64,000 bases of DNA from Cocos nucifera (Eukaryota; Streptophyta; Magnoliopsida; Arecales; Arecaceae): assembly GCA_006176705.1 (NCBI GenBank), contig QRFJ01000375.1, forward strand, positions 62,001 through 126,000, in the 5' to 3' direction. The translations under genes were made by a program, and so were the position numbers. Positions 1 to 10,577 of the stretch are shown here, in pieces. The first letter of the stretch is position 1. Every line of letters begins with the position of its first letter. A model generated the notes under the pieces. That model was not told the DNA's origin, did not search any database, and saw nothing but the letters and a program-made list of their open reading frames with translations.

Positions 1-759
1 CAAAAGACTAGTTTTTAAAGAAAGATGATTCATTTAAATTGATTTTCTAAATTTGATACATCTCTTATTTTGATATATTCTTAAATTTAGATATCATAGA
101 TCAATGCATATTTCCAAAGTATTTTGCATGTACTCATTTTATATAATTATTTCAAGCAAACAAATGAGCATTTCTAGTATTGGAGCATTTTAAGCATGTA
201 ATCAAACATATACTCAACATAACTCTTCCTCTTTTTGACAGCATCAAAAAGGCTTAAGGGAAAGATTATGCAATATTATCAAAATCAATAAGCTGTAAGA
301 ATGTATCAAATTCAGAAAATGTATCAAAACTTATCTTTTGATCTAAAAATATACTCAAGACATTTCTTTCCTTTCAAAAGTTAACTAAAAATCAAATACC
401 GAAAGCTTTCCCCCTTTTTGCATGAATTGGATTCTTTAATCAAGTTCTCAACCATACCTCTCCCCTTTTTGAATATAATTAATTCATTAAACAGATTTTC
501 ATATTCAAATACTTTATAGTTTAAGAGTTCAATAAGAATTGATCTTTTCAAATGTTTGAGCAATAAAATCAAGCATAACATTTACTTCAATATTCATCTT
601 TCATTTTCTTAATAAATATTAGTCAATTAAATTCAGAAAAGATATGTATCAAGAATGTATCAAGCAAATCAATGGTCCTAACATATAGTATTGAAGCAAA
701 TAAAAGTTACTTTTTTAAATTCATTTCTTAAGAAAAAAATTACCTTGATACAAATAAGT
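1..759. other. AT-rich sequence, unassigned
   Basis: No convincing coding region. The stretch is AT-rich and has several pyrimidine boxes of the ctcccctttttg kind (near 230, 410 and 460). These resemble the 3' ends of some copia (SIRE-like) elements seen in reverse, but I see no LTR edge or domain that would prove it. The short reading frame at 381-581 is low-complexity and is not supported. It could equally be internal sequence of gypsy element D. Confidence 0.3.
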
Positions 760-1062
760 TTATAAAGATTTTTCAAGGCACAACAAAAATTTGTCACATA
801 CATGCAAAGGTAAGGCAGAAGAGTGTCTCATATTTAATAAATGGTCAAGTTTCTGGGACAACTCATCTATCTTATTTTGGATATTAATAGAGTTTTCAGC
901 TTCATAGATTCCACCACTATTAATTTCATACATGGGTTTATAGGGATCATAGGTGTAAGAAGAAGGGGTAAAGTATTTCCTGGATTGGTGGAAAGGTGCA
1001 GCCATAATTCTAGGTTTAACAGCTCTAAGGATTTGTTTAATTTTAGGATCTAGGGGTTAAAT
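760..1062 (-). pseudogene. Athila-like gypsy gag remnant (element D)
   Basis: This is a fragment of a retrotransposon capsid (Gag) protein. The piece with a YEINSGGIYEAEN segment, followed by an amphipathic IQNKIDELSQKLDHLLN stretch and a HVCDKF cysteine motif, matches in order the part of element C's gag that precedes its zinc knuckle (YEIKTPE, QKLDKIDLLAQKLDQFLN, YSICAS; about 40320-40520). The retrovirus-type capsid core that comes before this in C is missing, so the copy is internally deleted. It lies downstream of the D primer site and 5' LTR on the same strand, the correct order for a gypsy element. Not functional. Confidence 0.55.
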
Positions 1063-1936
1063 TTTAGGTCATGATGATCAATGCCCAAGTAAATGCCCTA
1101 CAATTATACCTTAGAGCAAACACAAAAGGATTTTAGTTTAGTTTTTTTTTTAGAATTTTTTAAATGAGATAAAAATTCTAAAGATGAGAGCCTAAAGTAT
1201 CCTAAAACTAAGAAATAGATTAGAGAAGTTTTATTTAGTTTAATATTTATGGGTTAGCAATCAAGTTATATAATCAATCCTAGCTAAGGATTATGATAGA
1301 TCTAGACAGCTCCTAACTACCAAGATCGCCTTCAAGCCCTTCAAGTAAAGAATTAGTCGATCAACTGATCAGATAAGTGTAAGATCGGTGGGAGTCTCTT
1401 TGTTGCTTACCTTAGACACCAATTGTACTTGACCAGGTAAGCTAATGAAATCAATTAAGTAACCACTTTCCTTCGAGCCCAGTCGTCCCTCAAATCACTT
1501 GCCTAGACACCAATTGAATTGACTAATCGTAACCTGATCTAACTTTTAGGATTTCTTGCCCTAATGAGCTTGAGTGTTCTTAGGGGCCAACGTCTAATTG
1601 ATTTTAAAAATTAAAGGCTTGGGTTAGTGCAATATGAAGGTTTGTAATTTTTGGACCAAGGAAGAATGATCAAATCCTCACCTTATCTTGTTTAATTAGA
1701 TTTAGTGCTTTCAAAATATCTTATGAAGATGAGATGTAAAATATCAAGATGTCCAAGTAAAGTTTAACAATCAAATTTAAATTAGATAGCTTTACTTATT
1801 AGGTTATGTGATTAGGTCTCTAAACCCTAGACAGCTTATGCGATGTCAATGAATTTTTTTAATTTTTTTAAATTTTAATATTTTTTAAAATTTTTTAAAA
1901 TTTTTTTTAGTTATTTAAAGTAACTAAATCATGATC
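1063..1936 (-). other. Leader of gypsy element D
   Basis: Untranslated leader between the primer site and the gag remnant. It has a conserved-looking block (about 1300-1640) that closely resembles the leader of element C (about 41500-41840) and more weakly that of E (about 29640-29940), including repeated 'cttagacaccaa' phrases. It ends in A/T homopolymer-rich sequence at 1850-1920. No gene seen. Confidence 0.5.
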
Positions 1937-1953
1937 CGCGATAATGGTACTAA
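1937..1953 (-). other. Primer-binding site of element D (tRNA-Asp-like, degenerate)
   Basis: Read on the minus strand, the sequence just inside the LTR is TAGTACCATTATCGCGG. It resembles the TGGCGCCGTTGCCGGGGA primer site complementary to plant tRNA-Asp that Athila and Tat elements use. Elements C and E carry related versions at the same place. The first G is changed to A. Confidence 0.6.
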
Positions 1954-1957
1954 AATT

Positions 1958-3749
1958 TGATTGCTGTCGTAGGCGATCAAAAATAAAACATAACTCACTA
2001 CTATATAGATAGGATGAGTCGGGATCGTGTCCATAGGGATCATGTTAATTATATTTAAATAATAAATTAAAAGCAAGATTAAGATTAATTAAAAATTAAT
2101 TAATTAAAAGATTACTTAAATTAGTTAAGAAAGCAAATAAATAGTAAATTAATTAAAAGAGGAGTTGCAAGTATGGAGATGGATTCTCAGAATTTCGATT
2201 GATCACTTATCTGATAGTTGGTATTCTTTTTAATATATTTTAATTGATATCTAATCAATAAAAATATAACCTATCTTAGAGAGAATGGCCTGTATCCTTA
2301 GATCACGGTTTGTTTCTTAAAGTTATAGGCTAGTCTAAATTAATTTAGATATAATACTAAGAATTAATCTAAATATAATCTATCTGAAGAGTACGAATCA
2401 TACTCGTAGATAATAAACTATCTCAAATTAATTGCAAGAAAATAAAGACAAAAATATTATAATTAAAAAGAGTCTTTATTGTAAATTAAAAAGAAATATA
2501 AAAGATGGAAAATAGAAAATACCATCAGAATAAGATCACAATGATCTCCTAAGAAAAAGAGGTTCAGCCAGACATTGGGAAGCTTCTCGCTAAAATCTTC
2601 ATCCTTGGAGCCTTGTAGAAGAATCTAGGCAACAGCAGGTGACAGAAATTTAGAATAGGAGGGAAATTTTGGTGAAGATGTAGGCATAGATTTTTGATGT
2701 GTTGGAAGAGAGAAAGGAGAAGAAAGAAGGAAGAAAGCTTGAGAAGAGAGAAATAGGGAGAGAGAGAGAGAGAGAGAGCTTTTAGAGAGGTTGTGGTGTG
2801 AAGAACAGCTTTGGAGAGGCTAATTCCCCAAGAGGGGAGGGTTATTGCTCATTGCTTAGGCCTAGGAGACTTTTTATAGAGAGAAATATGGAAGAAATTG
2901 AGTTAGAATCAAAGAAAAGCAAGGAAAAATGAGTCTGATTTAGATTCTACTATCTGGGATAATTTTCTGCCATCAGATTGGATTCAAACACTCTAGATTT
3001 GACCTGAATCGGCCTTCTGTAGCTTAAATAGGATCCAAATTAATTCTCAGCCATCAGATTAATTGATTGGATGATTTTGAACCATCGAATGGATGCTTGA
3101 TCTCTTTAATCAAGTTGAAATCAATTTCTGACTATTGGATCTTGATCAACTCAAATTTGGGCCATTGGATTGTGCAAAACACTACTGGATGCCTTCAAAT
3201 CAAATCGGGATTTGATGCTGACCATTGGATCTGAGGTGGGATGAATGGCTGCCGTCCAATCGTATAAGTACTATGCCGCTGGACCGCATGGACCAAGCGC
3301 ATAGAAGACCTGGGCCAATCGTTGTGCATCGTCTACTATAAAATTACCTTTTTACCCCTATGAGTCGTGATGAATTTTTGATAAACCCCTTAAGGGTATA
3401 CATCTACCATGCGGTGTTCCTTGATTCGTTGTGCCTGCTGAGCTGACTGGTCCGCGCTAGGATCTATGGACCGGTCGGTTGGTCTACCATGCACCGACAG
3501 GCCTAATGGGCCAAATTTTTGGGCTTTATATATATTTTTTATTTTTCTTTATTTTTCCTTCAAAACTCCATTTTGGATCCAATTTAAGTCCGATTCACTT
3601 CAAATTTATTTCATTGCGACCCATAAATCGAGCTCTTTTCATCCATAATCTTTTTAATAAAAGATAAAATAAAAATATCAATTCTTAAGAATAAATATAA
3701 ATTAATTAATAAGTTAATACTTTTATAAATATATTTTATGTGTTTATCA
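1958..3749 (-). repeat. 5' LTR of gypsy element D
   Basis: A 1792-bp LTR on the minus strand, starting TGATAAACACATA at 3749 and ending CAGCAATCA at 1958, directly beside the primer site. A TATA-like TATAAAAAG lies at about 2870-2878. A truncated copy of the same LTR family lies in the opposite direction at 32765-34315 and shares its interior order and its end. The right edge interrupts the antisense ORF of Tat-1. It contains an (AG)n microsatellite. The partner 3' LTR would be left of the window. Confidence 0.8.
2757..2778. repeat. (AG)n microsatellite in D LTR
   Basis: A run of about ten AG dinucleotides. The homologous LTR at 33480-33500 has only a short CTCTCTC run, so the array expanded or shrank after the copies separated. 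Confidence 0.9.
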
Positions 3750-4901
3750 TGGTGGGAGATGGCTCAGCAGGCAAAAAGTCGACCTCTAGGGGGATGACGA
3801 AGTTTGGTGCAGCCCCAGCTAGCATAGGCTGCTTAGCAGTGGAGGGAATGGATGAAGTTGGAGGTGTGGCAAAACAAACTCATCGGGCAAAAGGTCGGTT
3901 GCGATGGCAGATGAGTCCACCGCTTCCTCAGGAACTTTCCTGTATAAGAGACCAAGATCGAGCTCAGGACACTTACCAGCCACTTGATCCTCGTAGAGCT
4001 CATATCCCTTCTGAAAGGCCTCCTGGCTGAATGCAACATTTAAATCTCTCATTTCAGAAGAAACCTTGAACTCCACCACTCGGATCTTCGCCACCAAGAT
4101 TTGCATTAAAGTTTGATCCTTCAGCTTAGCAATCTTGACTTCAGCCTTCTTCCTCCTCTCCTCCTCTAAAGCCAAAGTGGTCTTCAACCCCACCAAGGTG
4201 AGCTCTTTCTTCCTGAGTGCCTCCAACCTCGACCACCTTCTCCTTTAAGAGATGATCAACCACGACGATCTTCTCCTCCCAAAGATGGTTAACTTCTATT
4301 TGAAGGTCCTCCTGAGCCTTCAACATCTCCAACTTCAAATAGTTCACCATTCTGATATGTGCGAGTAGTTGGTGACCCGACTGTAAAGAATAAATCAAGT
4401 TATGTGTGCATAAGAAGGGAAAAGAGAAAGGAGAAGTAACGAGATGATTACCTAAAGGAAGATTCCAAGGGAGTCCTAGGTGAGCTGCACATATTTAAGG
4501 TTGACCATTTGGTCTACCACCTTGGGTAGAGCAAACTTATCAACCAAATTGCGTATGATGTCTAGGTTGCTGAAGGGATCCTCTCCCAAGCCATAGTTAT
4601 CATCATTGGATTGATTGGGACGACCCTTGTGCTGTACCTTTATGATGGTCAACTTTTTATTTTCTTTCCTTTTTCTCCTCCCTTCTCTTTTTTAGCAGAA
4701 AGGCTCAAGGTTGTAGGAGGCATCGAACCCCCATCATTGATGCCAACCTCAGCGACGAGGGCATCTTCGGTGCTCTCAGCAGCCTTGAAGGCAACGGCAG
4801 CACTAGCAAGAACTGTAGGGCTCGGAACAGCGATCTTCACCCTCTTCAGACTCTCTCCCGGTACCATTCCTTTCCTCTTGTAGGCATGAAGCCCCATGGC
4901 A
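3750..4901 (-). pseudogene. Tat-1 antisense extra ORF, C-terminal part (coiled coil)
   Basis: Downstream half of an extra reading frame that runs against the pol direction of Tat-1. Recognisable pieces: a Lys/Glu-rich linker next to the F insertion (4649-4901, ending EKGGEKGKKIKS), a leucine/glutamate-rich coiled coil (4141-4398), and a second coiled coil followed by the motif AFQKGYELYEDQV and PELDLGLL (3819-4226). The last motif is what I expect near the C-terminus of plant Transposase_28 ('putative gypsy type transposon') proteins. The pieces are in different frames, so the gene is broken. The upstream half resumes at 12851 beyond copia F. The LTR of D cuts the far end at 3749. The biochemical function of this family is not known. 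Confidence 0.7.
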
Positions 4902-4906
4902 AGCAT
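4902..4906. repeat. Target-site duplication of copia F, left (AGCAT)
   Basis: The five bases before the LTR at 4907 are AGCAT. The same five follow the other LTR at 12846-12850. This exact match fixes both ends of element F. Confidence 0.9.
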
Positions 4907-7180
4907 TGAAGGGAAATCCTGATTTTTTAGATCAGATTCGTTCAGATCTGATCAGATCAAGAGATATATTTCAAAATTTTTTCTCTTTGATCTAGATCAG
5001 ATCTAGAATATTTTAGATCTGATTCTTATTATTTTAATAATTAAAATAAAATTAGATAAATTAAATCAAATTTAATTTACCTTGAAGTGGGTAGTCCTAT
5101 TATCCGATGATAATCCTGTGAGCAGCGGAAGGTTCTGGATCTAGCCACGCAAGTGCCTAGCCTCTACCAGTATCCACTCGGATTGGATCTGGAGATCCTC
5201 TTCTTCTCTATCACATCTCCAAAAATTAGATCTAGATCTGATCTGGAGGATCTTCAAAACTTCTTTTGAAGATCAGTAGTTGTCCTTTGCAGCAACGCAG
5301 CCTTCTAGCTTTCAGTCGCCTTTCTCTCGTCTGGATTGCACCAACCAAGGTCCAAAACACTTTTGGACATGGAGGGGAGAGGGAAAAGGTGGGTTTTCCA
5401 TGGAGGAAGAGGGGAGAGGTAGCCTTGGGGCATGGGATTTCAATTCTTCAATTATATTTTGATTTGGGCGCAGGGTCTTATTTATAGACTGTCTGTGATC
5501 CAACTCCTCTTCTTCCCAACTAATCACAATTCTTTATGAAATTAGATCTAAATCTGATTGGTGGGAATAGAGTCCCCTGGATTTCTCCTTAGAGAGCACC
5601 TAAGACTAGTCAAAGTTGGTTCTTAGGAGAACTCTAATCGGAATCCAAAAAGGAGATGGAGTCCTTATCCAACAGGGACTCCTTGGCGCCTCCAACTTGG
5701 GCACACGCCAAGGGTGGCATGCGCCCTCCTCCTTGCTAGGTTCTGGTAGGGGGACAGGCCCCCACCAGCTTTCCAATAGGTGCGTGACATGTGGATAGAA
5801 GTTAAAGTGTCAATGGTCAATATTTGACCAATCAAAGGTCAACTTTTGACCAAAGTCAAAGGACAAGAAATGGTAGGAGACCAAAAATGGCAGGTAATGT
5901 CTTACAGAATAAGACAACCTTTTCTGACTTAGACAAGCTCTAGTCAGATCAAATGAAGGCCTCTGATCGAGCACAAACTTCTTTGGCTCAGTCAAGATAA
6001 CTATTTATGATAGTAAAAGAAGAACTTTAGGTTCAATCGAGTGCTAGCACGATTTCCTTAAACCTAATTGAATCTCATTCAGATCAATTGAACTAGATTA
6101 GTTCAATTGATGATCACCAGATTCAAATCCTTGTTTGTGTGACCCAGTTAGGTTCAGTTCTCTATGGTAATGGGATATGTCATGATCTCTATCATCGACA
6201 TCATCGAAACTCCTTTCGATGGATCAGAACTCTTCTGATTCGAACAGCTAGAATGATCGATCATCTAAATCATTCTAATTGCTCCTAAAATCCACCAGTG
6301 ACACCTAGCAGTATATGGTGGCAACCCATCAGAGCTGAATGCGAACCTCTTGGTGCAGCTATCTGTGTGATTAAGTTCTTCTATCTTGTGCTCCGATCAG
6401 ATTAGGGTTAAGGTGAACTCATCAAACCCTAGTCTCTGTCATATGATGTAACCATTTGATTCAAGTCCCTTGTGAAAACCTAAATAGAAACTCTTTCTAT
6501 TATTTCACTCTATCATGGCCATGGACTCCTGAACTTGATTCTCATGATCATCATAGGGTTGCTCCTCTACCACCGAGGTAGATAGATTCCATCTTGATGC
6601 TATCCAATTTCTATAATGAACATGCTATAGCCAACATACACCTCAGGATTTCGAATGGCTAGAAGATCGAGTAATGGTGTAGTCAAACTATAACACCCTC
6701 AAGGTGAACTGCCGATGCATCTCAGGTCAAAAAATCAGACATACTACTACAGCATCGAGTCAGTCATTGACGAGAAGGTAGACTCCCTAATGACTACTCG
6801 AGATGGTCACGCTCAGTGCCCTTGTTCTCTAACGAGTACCTGTACTCTCGCTCTGGTGTCTCTACACCGTAGACTCAAGACACATCTACTAAAGAAAAGT
6901 GATTGTACACCAACCTTCTGAATCAATCACCATCCTCATGATGATCCTATGGTCGGAAGCATTTTACGAGTTAATAATGATTATTCATGTCTTAAATTTT
7001 CAACTCTTGAAAATATGAATTATCATTATCATTAACTCAAAGGATGTATCATAGACTAAATACACATATATGATAGAAAATAACCCATTTTATTGATATT
7101 AGTTAAAATTATAATTTCGCCCCTAGAAGTGTATTACAAGTGTCAGCCAATTCTGGCTTCTTGGGCACATATATCTAACA
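4907..7180 (-). repeat. 3' LTR of copia F
   Basis: A 2274-bp LTR. On the plus strand it reads tgaagggaaatcc...atatctaaca and it abuts a purine-rich tract (minus strand) at 7181-7190. It is homologous over its length to the LTRs of A, B and G and to the partner at 10578-12845. TATAAATAAG lies on the minus strand near 5479-5488. Confidence 0.9.
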
Positions 7181-7192
7181 ATCTCCCACTTG
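7181..7192 (-). other. Polypurine tract of copia F
   Basis: On the minus strand the sequence AGTGGGAGAT lies immediately before the LTR start TGTTAG. This is the usual plus-strand primer of copia elements. The same tract is present in B (53503) and in modified form in A and G. Confidence 0.85.
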
Positions 7193-7194
7193 TC

Positions 7195-8318
7195 CTAAAG
7201 CCAATTGGCTATAAGTCTAAGTCCCATCTTTTCAAGGTGGGCTTCGATCTTCTGCTGGCCCAACAGCTTTGTAAGTGGGTCTGCCATATTATCTGTGGAG
7301 TTGACTCTCTTGACCTCGACATAATCCTTCTCGAGGTAATCACGGATGAGGTGGTATCGCCGCTCAATGTGCTTGGATTTCTGGTGAGACCTTGGCTCCT
7401 TAGCAAGGGCTATGGCACCATTATTATCGCAGTATAGAGGAATGGCATCTGATGGCATTACTCTAATTTCTGCAGCAAACTTCTTGTACCAGAATGCTTC
7501 CTTCGCAGCCTCTGATGCAGCGATATATTCTGCTTCCATGGTGGAATCTGCTGTCACAGTTTGCTTGAAACTCTTTCAGTTGATAGCACCACCATTGCAC
7601 ACAAAACAGACTTCCAGATGTCGACTTTCGATCATCTATATCGGACATGAAATTCGAGTCTGTGTATCCCTGGACTTGGAGTTCTCCGTTACCAAAGACC
7701 AACATCATATCCTTAGTTCTTCTCAAGTACTTAAGGATACATTTCACAGAAGTCCAGTGTTCTTCATCTGGATTTGACTGATATCTGCTTGTGACACTCA
7801 CAGCATGGGCTATATCAGGTCGTGTACATAGCATGGCATACATGAGGCTCCCTATTGTAGAAGCATAAGGGATCTTGCTCATACGTTCTATTTCCTCAGG
7901 TGTGCTAGGGCACATCTTCTTGGAAAGATGAATACCATGTCTGAAGGGTATTAATCCTCTCTTAGAGTTTTCCATACTAAACCTCTTTAGTACTTCTTCT
8001 ATGTACATCTTCTGTGAAAGTCCTAGCATCCTATTCGGTCTATCCCTATAGACCTTAATTTCTAGAATAAAGGATGCTTCACCTAGGTCTTTCATGGAGA
8101 ATTTCTTGGACAACCATAATTTGACTGTTGTCATCATGGGAATATCATTTCCAATAAGGAGGATGTCATCCACGTACAATACGAGGAAGACAACAGTGTT
8201 CTCACTGATCTTTTTGAAAACACACGGTTCCTCTTCATTTTTTATGAAACCAAACATTTTGATTACATCATTAAAATGAGTGTTCCAGCTTCGAGATGCT
8301 TGCTTAAGTCCATAAATG
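7195..8318 (-). pseudogene. Copia RT (C-terminal part) and RNase H, element F
   Basis: Fused end of the polyprotein. From the YGLKQAS motif (partly hit by the deletion) it runs through the RT catalytic box YVDDILLIGND, the SKKFSMKDLGEASFILEIKVYRDR region, the PYASTIGSLMYAMLCTRPDIAHA motif, and the RNase H segment with TMEAEYIAASEAAKEAFWYKKF and the CDNNGAIALAKEPR box. It ends NWL-stop at 7195, just before the polypurine tract. The RT palm keeps both Asp of YVDD, but the N-terminal fingers are deleted. A frameshift separates 7463-8257 from 7195-7557. Confidence 0.85.
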
Positions 8319-8709
8319 AGTGATCTTGGACTGCATCACGCATCTTGGCCTTAAAAAGTCATTTCGTGGCTTGATACTTGGCTGCACGTCTCTGTTCACC
8401 AAACATCTCCTACAGGTGAGCCAACATTTGGCGAGCAGTCTCGATATCTTCATGTTGGCGCTGGAGCTCATCAGACATCAAGCCCAACATGTAATATCTG
8501 GCCTTACTATCTTCGTCTATCCATTTTTCCAGAGACGCTCTCTATTCAGTGGATGGACAGGCTGGTAAGGAGGGAGGGTCCTGGTCCAAAACATGGGTTA
8601 GCTTCTTAAAACCCAAAATGATTTTGTAGTTCCTGAGCCAATCTTTATAATTGGGTTTGGTCAGTCTATGTGTGTCCAGGATACGTGCCAATGGGTTGGA
8701 CGTAGACAT
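8319..8709 (-). pseudogene. Copia gag N-terminal fragment, element F
   Basis: The first part of the polyprotein, beginning MSTSNPLARILDTHRLTKP at the ATG at 8709. An upstream in-frame TTG exists, but ATG is the better start and matches element B. It contains the gag core with a KDWLRNYK motif, then is disrupted by small frameshifts. It breaks off at about 8319, where it is fused to the RT region. Homologous to 57466-57070 of element B. Confidence 0.8.
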
Positions 8710-10561
8710 TTTCCTGTAGAGAGTCAAAGATTCTAGTTAGATACTGTAATTATGACTTGACCAATTTATTTAGAGATTTTATTTTTAAACAAATTAGCTC
8801 CCACTATTTTCTTGGATCCCTACACTTCCTTTGTAGAGATGCGAAAATCTCAATGATTAATGATTTCTAGTGGGTGGTGCGGTCTCACCAACTGACTCAT
8901 CACCTCACCTAACAGTTATTGGTGATGGGTTAGCCAATGAGTGAACAACTCTTGTTCAATGATTCTCTAATCATGGTGCACCCAAACTTGATCTCTAATT
9001 CATGAATCTCACCATATCTGAAATATTGATCCACTCCTTAGTTAAGTCAGACCCACCATTTGCACAGACTAAATTCCTAATTGAGTCTCTCACCGTATCC
9101 AGAATATTGAGCCCAACTCATCCTCCAGCCCATAGCATCCAATGCCTAATAGATATGGTTGTGTCTTTTCGGTGCAACTGAGCCACTGTATCCAACCGAG
9201 AACAATCAACCTCGGGAAGGGCCCGCACATCTACAATGGTGGAAGACCTCAGACTTAATCTTTTCTTAGGGAGAATTGATTCAGGTCTCATTAAACTAGA
9301 CTTGTCATAGTCATAACAATTATGACTAACCTAGTGGCATGGGTTAGCTCGGATTATTGACCACCTCAGATCAGAACTGTGTCAACAGATATGGCCAGGT
9401 AAGTGAGACCGGTGGAAGGAATATGCCATTAACTCATACAAGAATGCATTCAGGTCGAGTAGCTTCCAATTAAAAACCAGTCGGTCGTATGTGCCAAACT
9501 TACCTTAGACACCAAATTGATTGAGCAGAACAATTGGGTTAGCCTACAATCCAGACTCTAACCTCTGAGCCTAATTAGGTCTTGCTTGATCGTGACTCGA
9601 TCTTGACCCAGACTTAATCCTATTAGGCTGGTCAATTTAAGCATTGTTGATCCCATCTAACCAACTCTTGATTCGGTTTGATCAACCGCTTAGACCTAAT
9701 TGAGCTACCCAAGCCCGAACCCAGTATTATGAATATGTCTTAGATCTAAAATTCTCAATTTTAGATCTAATTAATATTCCATAATCTTAATTTTTAATTA
9801 AGTAGGGTTCATAAACAAAATATGCACAATAAATCCTAGGGTTTCAGGATCTAGGATTTTGCAGAAAGTAAGTTTTGGGTTTCTGATTAAGGACGAACGC
9901 GCAGCACCCCTACACGTCATAAGAACATCCCATCGGATGGGAGGAGAGGGCCTTTAAACCCTTCTTCATTCTTATGATCGGACGGCCAAGAGGAATGCCT
10001 TAATCAGGAACATGCAATACTACAAAATAGTTTTAGATCTATATCATATATCTCATATACAAATTAGATCTAATCATGGCATATTTTGCATACATCTCAT
10101 GTATCAAATCATGCATATTTTCAGATCTAAATTATCTCATAATAATCTAAAAAATTAGATTTAAATTGATCTAATCAAAATAAATTCTAATCTAGACAAC
10201 TATGTAGAACTATTCTACAACTAGTCTAGACATGCATCAATCATATCTCATATGATGTTTAAAATTAAATAATTTTTATTTACTATTTTTTAGATGTTAT
10301 TATAACCATTATAATATCAAAAAATAGTAAATAAATCAATCAAAAATATGATTTAATCAAATTAAATTGAAAACATGCAGGACTATTCTATAGAACTATT
10401 CTATTTTAGAATTAGTCATGCATATTTTCTAATCTTAGATCAAAATCATTTAATTTTAATTTTTTCTAATTTTAGATCTGATCACATCTTATGTGACATA
10501 TAAAATTACTTATTTTTTAATTAGAATAAATTTAAAATCAGATCTAAATATTTTTAGAACC
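8710..10561 (-). other. Leader of copia F
   Basis: Long untranslated leader (about 1.85 kb) between primer site and gag. By eye it is almost identical to 57467-59321 of element B and recognisable in G (18865-20743). No conserved ORF: a 65-codon frame in B (57875-58072) is broken here by a one-base difference. A long leader of this type is typical of BARE/Angela-like copia elements, where it carries packaging and translation signals. I cannot place such signals here. Confidence 0.7.
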
Positions 10562-10575
10562 TGGCTCTGATACCA
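10562..10575 (-). other. Primer-binding site of copia F (tRNA-iMet)
   Basis: On the minus strand the sequence reads TGGTATCAGAGCCA, two bases inside the 5' LTR. This is the standard complement of the 3' end of plant initiator tRNA-Met. Confidence 0.95.
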
Positions 10576-10577
10576 GT

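Noticed and set aside
5266..5487. Recurring 60-90-codon plus-strand frames in copia LTRs (also 10940-11158 and 59699-60070)
   Set aside because: They lie in U3/R of the LTR opposite to the direction of transcription and differ in frame and length from copy to copy. Treated as chance frames.
7093..7437. Plus-strand frames over the copia RNase H regions (also 46288-46662 and 53415-53759)
   Set aside because: They mirror the true minus-strand RNase H and 3' LTR end. They recur only because the elements are homologous.
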